In this document: in pieces, positions 10,219 to 22,077 of the stretch
Numbering within the stretch: the first letter of the stretch is position 1
Layout: every line of letters starts with the position of its first letter
NCBI GenBank assembly: GCA_030248195.1
Contig: JASAND010030682.1
Location: 1-64,000, forward strand
Reading direction: 5' to 3'
Source: Trissonchulus latispiculum
Taxonomy: Eukaryota; Nematoda; Enoplea; Enoplida; Ironidae
Length of the DNA stretch: 64,000 nt
Program-made: the position numbers and the translations under genes
The notes under the pieces: model-generated
The model's input: only the letters and a program-made list of their open reading frames with translations
What the model was told of the DNA's origin: nothing
Databases searched by the model: none

Positions 10219-13200
10219 GAACTGCAGGAAAATTTGCATTTTTGGACGAAACAGGAAACAGGCTTGTTTTACTGTTTCAGGCTGAGCTGTTGGTTGATCT
10301 GTCGGTGGAGTATGGAGAATTGACCCTGTCCAGACAACCACTTTCTCTTCTTATAGATTTCTTTGATTCGCCGACTGATTATTCTAAAAGTATACAATAT
10401 GTGTATATATACTACTATAGGTTGCTTTCCGAACGTTTCTATAATAAAAGTTTTGAAAACTTGACGGCGTGTATTTACAAGAATGCGGTTTATATGTTTC
10501 AGTGTAGAATCTGCATGTATATACCGTCCTACGTACATATTTTGTTTTACTCTATTTTCATAAATGATGATTTAGCTTGGTTGTATTGTGTTCAGATGTG
10601 AAACGTATTATCAATATCAGTGTTGGTGATGGCATCCTGATTTTGGACAAGCCCGAAGACAAGTATTGTTTGGCCAAAGCTTGTGTGGAAGATTTCAGCT
10701 TGAAAATAGTGCTACAAACGGTACGTCTCGTAGCCTGTGACAGATCTTTTTTTGTTGTTGATTCTGTCAAAGGCTGATACAAACTGATGGTCACTCTACT
10801 GATGCTGTTTTGCTTTATTGCAAACTCTCTGAAGGAATCTGAGCTGATCGCCTTAGTGTAAACTCTGTGAGTCCAACTTTTGAGTACTCTAGTCTTAGTC
10901 CGAGGGGCGAGCAATTTTTGGGGAGAGGCGAACATTTTTTCTAAAAATATGTTTAAAATAGTGCTATTTTTATAGTGCTGTCAGAATAAGCTAATTTTTA
11001 GCGCAAAATAAGCAGATTTAGTATTTAAAAAGCCAAAAATTGAGGAAATCTCGGGCGAAGGCGGAAAATTTTTGAAAATTTAGCCTTCTGATCGAATTAT
11101 TTAGGGTACAATTTGGTTTTGTGGGGGAGGTCGCTTATATGGGCCCTCCTCACTAGAATAACCTCAGGTAGTAGTGGTGTCATGACGTGTGATTTTAGCA
11201 TTGATTGTAGTTTTCTTTACCGTTATAACTTAACTGGTAGTGGCTTACGTTTTCTGTTTTATGTGCTGTGTGTGCATAGAATATTTTTCTTTTAGAGAGA
11301 TATGCTTGTTTCGGGCTCCGTTGCAGAGGCCACAGTATACAACTTGGCGCCCAGTGCTCATCTGTATGGGACCTGTCTTACTTACCAGCATAATTCCGGC
11401 TCCCCAAACGATCGTCTTGAGTTTAGCTTTTTAAAGTAAGTTCATGCAATGGTCTGCAGCGGGCAATCTGAGCACTGCATATACTTAATTAATGACCACA
11501 TGGAAATTGCTGCATGTTTGTGTAGGTCAGTACAGTATAGTTATCCATATACTTATCTTAACTTTTTTAAACTGTTTCTGTAAAGGTTATTTTATACACT
11601 ATAGAGCCTATCGGTAAATTTTTTGCTGTTTAGACACAGTGGTCCAGATGTAGCCCTGTCCAAAGACGAAGACGCCTGTCTTACCTTGTCAGCCAGTGGT
11701 GGTCAAATTTCCTACGTTCATACCAGTCTCTTTCTGTCGGAATTTCTTGCCTTTCTCAGTCAATTCTTCGCCTTACAAGATGCCATTACTGGGGCTAAGC
11801 GAAAAATGCTACAGATACAGGTTACGTATTACGTGTTTAGAATAGAGCTTAGGTTAGGGGGTTTAACCTGTTAGCTGTGTGGTAATTTTCTCTATTTTAT
11901 TTGTTTTGGAAGGAATGTTAGATTCATTTTTGCTATTTTTTAGGTTTTTTAATGTTTTAGACTCCTCAATCGTTACGTCATGGGTCCCGACTACGCCTGC
12001 ATGCGGATTTTTCCCATCCCATCCTGATTCTGCCAGCATCTGCCTTGAACTGTGAATGTTTGCTGGTTGAACTGTCTCAGGTTGTGCTGGACAATACCTT
12101 TGTTCTAAATGCCCAACGGAAACGTGGAGACTCAGAGTGCTGTAGCACCGGGGAAGGTACAGACCTTACCTAGGCCACCTTTAAGAAAATCTGTTTGATT
12201 TTAGCTCCAGTTTAAAATAGCGATAGTGCTATTGAAAAATATTTGTGCTAAGTGTTGAACAAAGACAAAAATGTTTGACGTCGGATAAAAGACCGACGAA
12301 AATAAAAGTTTTGCATTTGTAGATAATAAAATTTGGTTTAATTTATGATTTAATGGTAGTTTTGACTTTTTAGACAGTGCAAACAGTGACTGGGACTGCC
12401 TACTAGATATTATGCACATTAAACTTGGCCATGTTCAAATTTTTCCTGCAACCAGGCTAGAGGGCGCCTCAGCAGAAACTGTCGGAGTTGTGAAATTGGT
12501 AATGCTTTTTTCAATTTTCTGTATTGTAATAATATTGTTTACAAGTTATAACGTATTAGGACCAAAAATAGAGCAAACTTGTCTTCCTGTCACTTCCTGA
12601 ATGCACCGAAGTCAGTTGTTGTAAATTTCTCGTTTAGTTGTGTTTGTCTTGATTTGATTTTAGAATCAACCTGCTCTCTTTTCCAAACCTAGCGATGTCA
12701 CGGTGATAGTGGAACGAAATTTGGATGTGGATATACTTAGGACTACTGGTTGGTATAGTGATTTTGTTTTATCTTAAATCCTTGAAACTGTTTATTTTAC
12801 TTTTACAGCCCGCCCACGACTTTTCGGCAAGCCCCCATCCACTTTTTGGTGAAGTGTCTAAGTTTTCACGATCATATCTCCGGACTGCCAGAGGACGTGG
12901 GGTGCCGGTGCTCATGCTCGGATTCTCAGCCGTAGAGTATCACCTCAAATGATGACTGCATCCGTGGAAGGGGTTGGCCTTCCTACACACAGACTTCTGT
13001 TACCTTCCCATTTACCGAGCAGTTAAGGATAGGAAGCTGGGTTGTCTAGGGCCGAGAAAGCCTTGTGGCGTCCAGGGATCGAACCACTGACCGTAAGATC
13101 GGAAGTTCTGACCAGCGCCGTAGACCACTCGGCCATCCTGACCCAAGAAGGTCGAAGGTTGAAGATCAAGTCCGCAAACACTTAGTAATTTTTAAGCGAG

Positions 13201-16200
13201 TTATTGACTTTATGAGATTTATTTAAGCTTAAAAGCAGCGATGCTTACTAGTTTTGCCTTAATCTTAAGGTGTATATATTGCCTTCTTGGGCTTGCCCAT
13301 TCCTACTGAGATACCATAACGAAATGCCCCAATGCCAGCTGAGTATTGCGATCTGTGCGAAATTATATTTATAAATTTGTTTATATCCTGAGTTTTTGTT
13401 TCTTTTTTGTTTTTAGTACCCGATTTGGCCATTACTGCCTCCCTTTCCAGTGTGCAGGTATCGATAACACTGTCTCAGTATCGTCTGATAAGAACAATGA
13501 TAGAATTTAACCTTGGTCAGACAATTCCTACCTTTTCCGCACCTGTCCATTGTTTACAGCTGGTCCGATTAATGGTAAGGTATTTTATGTGACAAATTTT
13601 GTGTGCATATTATGTAGCTCCAAATTTCGTGCGAAGTGGCAGCGAAGTTATTGTTTCTGACAAGTTATACTTCAATTCTTATTCTTTGTTTAACTCTGAG
13701 TTAAAAATGGGTTTGCCTATTTTTTGCTTACATTACGTAATTTAGATTAAATTTGGAACTGAACTAAACTCATTTCAGGTGCCGAAATTTCTTCTATGTT
13801 TTGATTTGTTGTAGAGCCCTCAACCCTGTGAGCACCTGGTGACCCTTCTTCGTTTCCAGCTAGATATCAGAGATGTTGCCCTGTGTTGTAATGCGGCCAG
13901 CCATAATGTGGGATTCGGTGCTGTGATATTCGGCCAGGCTCGGCTAACCTTTGAGTCTTTCTCAAATGATACCAAAAATGTGGCTCTCACTTCGCAGAAA
14001 GCCGAACTGCTAGATCAAAGATTCCAAGGTAGAGTAGAAGCCTAGTATTCCTTTTGGAGTTGTTTAAGGCTAGTACCACCTTTTTTAAATTCATTATAAA
14101 CGACTTCAACGGCTGAAAGAGAATTTTTCTTGTAAGGCGCCCCCTGGAATTAATTGGAAGTACTTTTCAATAAAGTAATTGGACTAAAATTTAACGAAAG
14201 CACGTGTAGAAAACGATTGGATTAGGTCTAGGCTAAAAATGTACCTAAGACAACTGTCCCGCCAAAGGCAGTCACAAAGCGAAAAACAGCATTTTTGATT
14301 CATTCATTTTGAAAACAGCAAAAGTTGCGGCGCTAAAATAAGCTAAAAGATTTCCGTTATGTCTCCCAAAAGCAGGAGGGAGGGGGTCATGTCTTCTACA
14401 GACGACACGCCCCTCTTTGATGCATCTTTTTAGGTGTCTGTTTTCAGATATGGCAGCCAACAAGCGGCCAAATGTCTTTTCCACCATTCTCCAGGCTATT
14501 GATGAACCTTCTTCATCGATTAAACTGGAAAAGCAGCACCGGCCAGAGTCGTCCACTTCTGCCAGCGGACTGCAGGCAGAGGTTCATTTGCACATGGAAC
14601 GAGAGCTGCTCAAACTGTCTGTAGTACTGTCGCAGAGTCGCCTTCTCTGGATTGATGAATGGCTGATGTCCGCTCTGGACTACATTTTGATGGATACTCT
14701 GCCGCCCAGTCAACCGGGTTAGTCTGGTTTTTCTTTTCCTCTTTTGCATTAGCAGGTGTAGCTAGTTCTCTGTCCGTTGGATTAAACGAGCTATGGCTTT
14801 AGTTCGCTCTCGTTGAATTGAATGAATAATGGTACGATTCTAGCTAATTTAGCATCTTCCGACCATTGCAATGATGTCTTGAAACCGTTGTCTTAAATCG
14901 TGAATCTGTTATTCATTTGCTACTTTTTGCTACATGTTGCTGCACTACTTTCTTTAGCATCTTATCCTCTTGTCGCGACAGCATCAGAATCTGCCAAAAC
15001 TTCCCTCATCACTAAAGTTGGCTCCGGCATTGTTACTCGTGATCCCTTTGCTGCCCGAGAAGCCCCCTACAAATCTCCCACCTCCTTTCACTTGAAGCTT
15101 AACTTTCTGGACAGCGAGATTGTGCTTCTGGAAAATTTTGCTTCCTTTGGCAGTCTAGCACTGCTTGTAGATGTAAGTATCTCAGTTGTATATTAGTTTC
15201 TGATCTGTAATGCATGGATATAACGTAGTTTCTGATATATAGATTTTAACTCCATAATAGACGATTTTAGCGAAGCCGGAATATTGTTTAAAATTTTGCC
15301 CAAAATACCTATGAAAATTGGGCTTGTGGCCTTCTCTTAGTGAGTGGGAGGAAGTGGGGGCCCCAAAAAGTGCGAGGGAAAGTAAAAAAGTCCAGATTTG
15401 AACACTGCATTGCCACAGGCTGTAGATTTTTCCAAGTATATATTTTAAACGGAAATAATTATTTTCTTTTTTAGTGTGCGTACTTGTTCATTTTCTCTAT
15501 ACACACTTCTTGTCCTCTTGTAGACAACAACTGTGATAACCTATCGAGATGATCATGTGGGTAATTGGCTTTCTTGTAACATTCAGTCACTGGGTTTGGA
15601 CGCTGGCGTCTGGAGTGACTGGTCCACCTCCCGAACCGCCCTTCTGGAACCATTTAGTGCCACAGTTTTGGTGACAGCGGCCGCCACAGTACCCCCTTCA
15701 ACTGCTGCGGCGGCGCTGCCATCCGCAACTGTAGCTTTAAATAGCCTTGCCCAAAGAGGGGGTCGGGTAACTGCTCGCCCTGGTGGCGGACTTTTGGCTG
15801 GTGCTGTGGGCAAAGGATTAAATCAAATTCGTGGTGCGGCTGGTGGAAGTAATATGGAGGTACTAAGGAGGGTTATTGAAAACTGTTTGTGTTCTAATTT
15901 TTGTATTGTACCTAATGGAAATGAAAGAAAGTTAAAAGCCAATAAAGGAATAATACATATTGGAATTGGAATGGCCAATATTGGAAAACGTAACCACTCA
16001 TGCTACGTTCGAGTGCTCTCCTTATAGAGTCACAGAGACAATCTTATAGAGACTGTCAAAAGGTCCTATATGCTTGTGATACAGAATGAAAAGCCGATTG
16101 GAGACTGTAATAGAAATGATATTTTGTTTGGAAAGAATTGTTCTAGTTTTTTGGTATTTCACCAATTTTTTAGGTTCACCTGTTATCCGATGTGATCCTG

Positions 16201-16999
16201 ACAGTATCCTATCATGACTATAATCTTTGTTCTGTCATGTACTCAGTGCTTCGTGACAGATACACTCCAGCGCAAGTACAGACTACCAAAGAAACCAGGC
16301 CCTCGGATGGAGGCTCAGTGTTCAATAAGATAGAGGTACGTACGTACGTACATTGTAACGTACCTTGTCCAGCATAAGATAAGTAAAGATAAAAAACTGT
16401 GTGCACGTATACTTGTCAAAACTATAGGTAGAATTTTAACTATCTTTAACTGTGTCATGACATGACGTGTCCTATGGATTCAAAATTCTTGACTTGAGCA
16501 GTTTCTTTTGTATAATTCTCAAAATTTTTGAATCTATTTTTAGCTGCGCTTTGATTCACTGTCACTGTGTCTAATTAATGATTTGGATCATGTAAATAGT
16601 TTTCCTCTTGCCAGGATACAACTGTCTGGTATGTTACTATCTAAGAGTTTTGCGCTGTGTATTTAATCTGTCTACCTAGATGTTTTATCTGAATTTAAAA
16701 TAGAAAGATGGTGGTTATGGGATACTTTGTCTGAATTATTTGTTGAAAATACTGCTTAAAAATATATCAATCCGTGCTGTTGAGAAGAAGTAAAATTGAA
16801 ATTGTTAAATTACAAGTCTTATTATTTTCAAATGTTAAATGTGAATGTAAATGTATCTCTATTTTTGTTTAGACGTTTGCATTGAGCAGCAGCCAGCCTC
16901 AGTTGGTGATCTTCTTGAGGGTTCTGGCTCTGTGTGTCTGGCTGTAGACTATTACAATCAAAATCTGTCGGCCTGGGAACCCTTGCTGGAACGTTGGTT
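10219..16999 (+). CDS. VPS13 exons 1-15 of those seen (extended chain region)
   Basis: Exons: 10219-10389, 10596-10720, 11296-11435, 11634-11820, 11961-12156, 12374-12498, 12664-12748, 13417-13574, 13815-14028, 14448-14717, 14958-15172, 15524-15859, 16174-16335, 16544-16628, 16873-16999. They encode long amphipathic beta-repeat sequence of the lipid-conducting groove. Typical family phrases include YVHTSLFLSEFLAFL (11729), FLDSEIVLLEN (15106), LSLCLIND (16562) and YYNQNLSAWEPLLE (16949). Exon 7 joins exon 8 in phase 1; the open frame between them (12809-12952) is SINE-derived DNA, not an exon. The alanine/threonine-rich stretch in the exon at 15524-15859 is probably a disordered loop. The 5' end at 10219 is the acceptor of an internal exon. 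Confidence 0.82.
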
Positions 17000-19900
17000 G
17001 TAAGAAATGATTTTTAATTACATATTATATGTAAAAAACGATTGCTAATGCTTTTTTAGCTCTTTAAAAATTGCTGAATTTTAAGCTCAGCACTAGGAGC
17101 ACCAGAAAATAGTTGTTTTTAAACATTTTTCGAAACTGTGTTTTTGCCTCCTAGACTAGGCTCCAAAATTGGCCGATAAGTTAGTAGGTCGCATGCACTA
17201 CTAACTTAGACTGTTGTCATGGGCGCACCCAGAGGGGGGGGGTTTGGGGGTTCCGACCCCCCCTTTTTGTCCGACCCCCCCCCCCCGGGAATTTTCGGGG
17301 AGAAAGCAAAAATTGAGCTATTTTTAGTGCATAAAATTAAAGATTATGAAAATTTTTCGCGCCTGCGGCGCTTTTCTATTACGATTTTTATAATTTTTCT
17401 CGCCTGCGGCGCTTTTCTATCTCGATTTTTTAAATTTTTCTCGCCTGCGGCGCTTTTCTATCCCGATTTTTAAAATTTTTCTCGCCTGCGGCGCTTTTCT
17501 ATCTCGATTTTTAAAATTTTTCTCGCCTACGGCGCTTTTCTATTCCGATTTTTAAAATTTTTCTCGCCTGCGGCGGTTTTCTATCCCGATTTTTAAAATT
17601 TTTCTTGTCTGCGGCGCTTTTCTATCCCGATTTTTATAATTTTTCTCTCCTGCGGCGCTTTTCTTTCCCGATTTCTAAATTTTTCTCGCCTGCGGCACTT
17701 TTCTAACTGAATTTTCAAAATTTCTCGGGCCTGCGGCGCTTTTCTAACTGAATTTAAAATTTTTCTCGCCTGCGGCGCTATTATGTATTAACGTTTACAA
17801 CGTTTTGGAACCTGCGGCGCTTTTTTACCTCAATTTTTCTCGCCTGCGGCGCTTTCTTATCTCCATTTTGCTGAATTTCCGCGCCTGCAGTACTTTTCTA
17901 TCTCGATTTCAAAAAAGTGCGTGCCTGCTTTTCTACGTCATGTTCTTCAATTTTTCTTGCCTGCGGCACTATTCTATATCGATTTTAACGATTAAGTTTA
18001 ACAATGCGCCTCGCAGAGCTTTTTATTCAAATATTTTCAAGCTTTCCAATGCAAATTTTGCCATTATGTCAAAGAATTTCTCAACGTTTATTGAAATTTT
18101 TTTAAAGATTTCCATTACGGCTGTTTTCAAAATTTCAAAAATTTTCTCAACTTCTGGGTGGCTTCGCCCCCCAGACCCCCCGCATCGGCTTTCGATGACT
18201 CCTAAATTTCGTCATTTTTGTGGCTCCCAAAACGAACTCCTTATTGAAAACTTCGCCGCCGCCCCCCGCCCCCTGCGTAAACGTGTCAGGCGAAGGCAAA
18301 AAATTTTTTCCGGCTCGACCCCCCCTCCTTTTCAAAATCCTGGGTGCGCCCCTGACTGTTGTACGTATATTTTGTATGTAATCACGTATTTGTGTAGTTC
18401 TTTCCTTTTTTCGAAGTATTTTCAAGTTTTTTCCTCTGTAATGCAATATAAATAAATTATAATCAGTACTGTCATTCTCCACCTGTAGTACTGATAGTGT
18501 GAGACTTTAACTCTATAATACCCTCTAATGACAACACAGTTTAGCTTGTAATTTTTATTATTTTTAGATTTTCCTTAGAATGGTCTCTGTACTCGTTTCC
18601 AAAGAGGCAGCTAATCCTAAATCTTCTGTGTAAGCAAGCGCCTTTTGTTTTGTCGCGGGCGAGCTCTAGGAGAGACCATGTTATGTAGTGTACCTTTCTA
18701 CGTATTGTTGTGCTTATCAAGAGTACATAATACAAATAGGAGTGATAATACGTATATACAGGAAATCAGTAGTTAGTCCTCAGCTATTTCGAACACGCAG
18801 CATGTGTTACGAGCTTTTTCTTGCACAAACCAGAAGCCATAAACTTAGACAGAATGATTAAAACCCACTTCGTTTGAGTACTAGCTTCCGAGGAGTGTGG
18901 GGTGCTTACATCAGATACAGTTAGACGCTTGTCATACTCTTATGCATTTATTAATCGATGGTGAACAGACCACATATTATTTTATTTGGATTTGCTATAT
19001 TATCATAGGTTTTACTTTATCTGTCTGGTTTCAGCTGGAAATATTCTTGACCTAAACGTCACGGTTCCATTTATGACCCAGTGGCGTATGCTGTGGGACT
19101 CGTGGATTCAGTTACAGCAACAACAGCTGCAGCAGTACTCTGACAGTGGCATTGAACACAGTTCAAGGTCTGAAGTAACTGATAGCAGAAGGATTGATTA
19201 ATTAGAGTAGTGCTGTCTGTTTTTGTAACGTATGTATATAAGGTCAGAGTCTCTTTTTGTTTGTGTTGAATTTTGACATTTTTCTAATTCTGCTGTCTTC
19301 TTTTTCGTTGTTTGTCTCTGTCGAGAGATTGAAACACCATAATGACAGCAAAGGCGATACAAAATACCCTGCTGATCTTCTTCCCTGTATTATTCTCATA
19401 TTTACTAATGACCGTTAATTTATTCTAGAGCTGGCTACAGGGATTATGTTCCGTATTTGTTTAAAAACGAAGCAGGAATCGACATGTCCTTTTCGGTTGG
19501 CACTTCCAAGTGAGTCTCAATGAGAGTACTAATTAGGGGGAGCGCGTTAGCGCTCCCCCTAGAATAGGGAAAATTTGACGCAATGTGTATAATCTGGACA
19601 TTGTTTGGCCTGGGGCCAGCGGAGGAGTGGACCGATCGGGCTGAAACTTGGTGTGTGAAGAGCCTGTGGGCAGGGGTACATGCTGTGAAAATTTCAGCCG
19701 GATCGGCCGGGTGGATCTTGAGATATGAAAATTGGCCCCCCGCGCGGGTCGCGTTTCTCCTCTTTTTTTTTTTCCCCCAGGGGTGCAGGTCGGAAGACCC
19801 TTCAGAACCCTACTATTTTAGGTTTTTTTGTACAAAAAGTTCCTCAATTCCGGGGAAATTACTTTCTGCGGTTCCCGGACCCCCCCAGATGGCCCCACCC

Positions 19901-22028
19901 CCCCGGTGGGGACCCCCAAAATGACCCCCGAAAAAAAACTAAGTCCGAAAATCTATTAGCTTCGAAATAGAACGGAGCGAGCGAAGCCGGGCTCTCATGT
20001 TGTGCATGTAGGAAGGTACTAACGTGAATATGAACATAGGCTATATAGGATGTCGGTCGGTGCCCTGTGGCGCCATGGCCAGGGGTCGAAAGTTAACGTG
20101 TAAAAGAGGGTCTGAGGCTCCCCATGAGTGGGGCCCTATGCTTAAGAGCTGCTGGGCTGAGGTTTTGTATTCGAATAGGAACCCCTATATGGTGAATCTA
20201 AAGGGCCCGTTAGTTTCGCTCTAGGACCTATCCATGGGGCTGGGGGGCACCCTGATGGAGGTGGGCCCCGACCGTGTCGCAAGTCCAACTTCAGCCTCTA
20301 CTCTAGAAAGATCCGCTGCAGGTAGAGCTTTCATATTTGGCGTGTGGGGTGGGCTAGGGTAGGGCTACAACATAGGCTATAGTATGTACCGGCCGGACCC
20401 CTGTGGCGCCCTGGCCAGGGGTCCGGACTGGGGACCGGGCCCAAAATGGCCAAAAATCGATTTTTCCAAAAGTGGTCAAGTTTGATATCAAATGAAAGCC
20501 CTTGATGAGGCAAACATTTTTTGTCCTTGGAGGAACCCTCCAAAGTGTCCCCAGCGGCCTGTGCCGCCCTGACCATGGTCCGGACCGGTCCAAAATGGTC
20601 AAAAATCGATTTTTCCAAAAGTGGCCATGTTTGGTATCAAATGAAAGCTCTTGGTGAGGCGAACATTTTTTGTCATTGGAGGACCCCTCTAAAGTGGCCC
20701 CAGCGGCCTGTGGCGCCCTGACCAGGGTCTGGACCGGTCCAAAACGGTCAAAAATCGATTTTTCCAAAATTGGGCAAGTTTGGTATCAAATGAAAGCCCT
20801 TGGTGAGGCGAACATGTTTTGTCATTGGAGGACCCCTCTAAAGTGTCCCTAGCGAGCTCAGGGGTGAGGACCGATCAAAAATCAAAATTTCCAAAAGTTG
20901 TCAAATTTGGTTTTAAATGAAAGCCCTAAATGAGCAGAGCAGCTTTTGTCATGTAACTGCATATCCAAGGTTACTGTGCTGGTTGGCTTTTAAAATAGCC
21001 TTCTTGCCTAAGATAACGCACCGTGTAAAAAGCTCTGAAAAGGCAATGAACAGTGGCCTTCCAGCCTAAGATAACGCTCCGTGTATAATGTTCGGTAGAG
21101 GCCATGAACAGTGGCCTTCCAGCCTAAGATGACGCACCGTGTATTAAGTTCTGAAAAGGCAGTGAACAGTGGCCTTCCAGCCTAAGATGACGCACCGTGT
21201 ATTAAGTTCTGAAAAGGCTATGAACGGTGGTCTTCCAGCCTAAGATAACGCACCGTGTATAAAGTTCTGAAAAGGCCAGGGACCGTGGCCTTCCAGCCTA
21301 AGATGACGCACGGTGTATTAAGTTCTGAAAAGGCAATGAACAGTGGCCTTCCAGCCTAGGATGACGCACCGTGTATTAAGTTCTGAAAAGGCTATGAACG
21401 GTGGTCTTCCACCCTAAAATGACACACCGTGTATAAAGTTCTGAAATGGCTATTAACAGGCATTTTTCCGCTTCAGCAAATACATCCAGTTAAACTATAC
21501 ATAACGTTTTTCATCCAGCCTGTTTACGCTAGCTAGCTTTGCTTACATACATTGTATATATATATATATGCAACTTCTCTGACATGATTTTCTCTGCAGC
21601 GGAAAAATAAGCGAAACTAGGGGGGAAAATGCCCTCGACGGGCAACCAACTTGGTAGAATAGGGAAAGACTTGAATGTTAAATACACGGTGCATGGTTAC
21701 AACTGAGATTCTGCTGAAGCGGAAAAATGCCGTTTCTCAGCGACTAAAATGACAGAAACCAGCTTTGTGCGCCGAATAGGGAATCTACTCGGCGACTAAA
21801 ATGAAAGAAACCAGCTTTGTGCGCCGAATAGGGAATCTACTCGGCGACTAAAATGAAAGAAACCAGCTTTGTCGCCGAATAGGGAATTCCCTCCTTCCGC
21901 CCTATTCGCGCGAACTTTGAAGCCTGTTATGTGTTGCTTTGCTGAATAATGAGAGAGCTTCAGAATGGCAGAAAGGTTTTCACAGACATAAATACGCTGT
22001 CTTCGATGTGCTATCAGAAACATTGAGA

Positions 22029-22077
<49 letters not shown>

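Noticed and set aside
12809..12952. Open frame that looked like a VPS13 exon
   Set aside because: It breaks the exon phase, whereas joining 12748 directly to 13417 keeps it. The sequence continues into the tRNA-Leu-derived SINE.
17805..18455. 216-codon open frame
   Set aside because: It starts in a 41-bp satellite, crosses the end of the hAT-like element and has low-complexity Phe/Leu/Ser composition.
19535..19560. Helitron 3' terminus
   Set aside because: There is a strong hairpin with CTAG, but no matching TC 5' end, no A/T insertion context and no Rep/Helicase sequence.
20331..20852. Several open frames of 60-137 codons on both strands
   Set aside because: They arise because the tandem unit (about 149 bp) is close to a multiple of three. 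The peptides are repeats of one another with no known domain.
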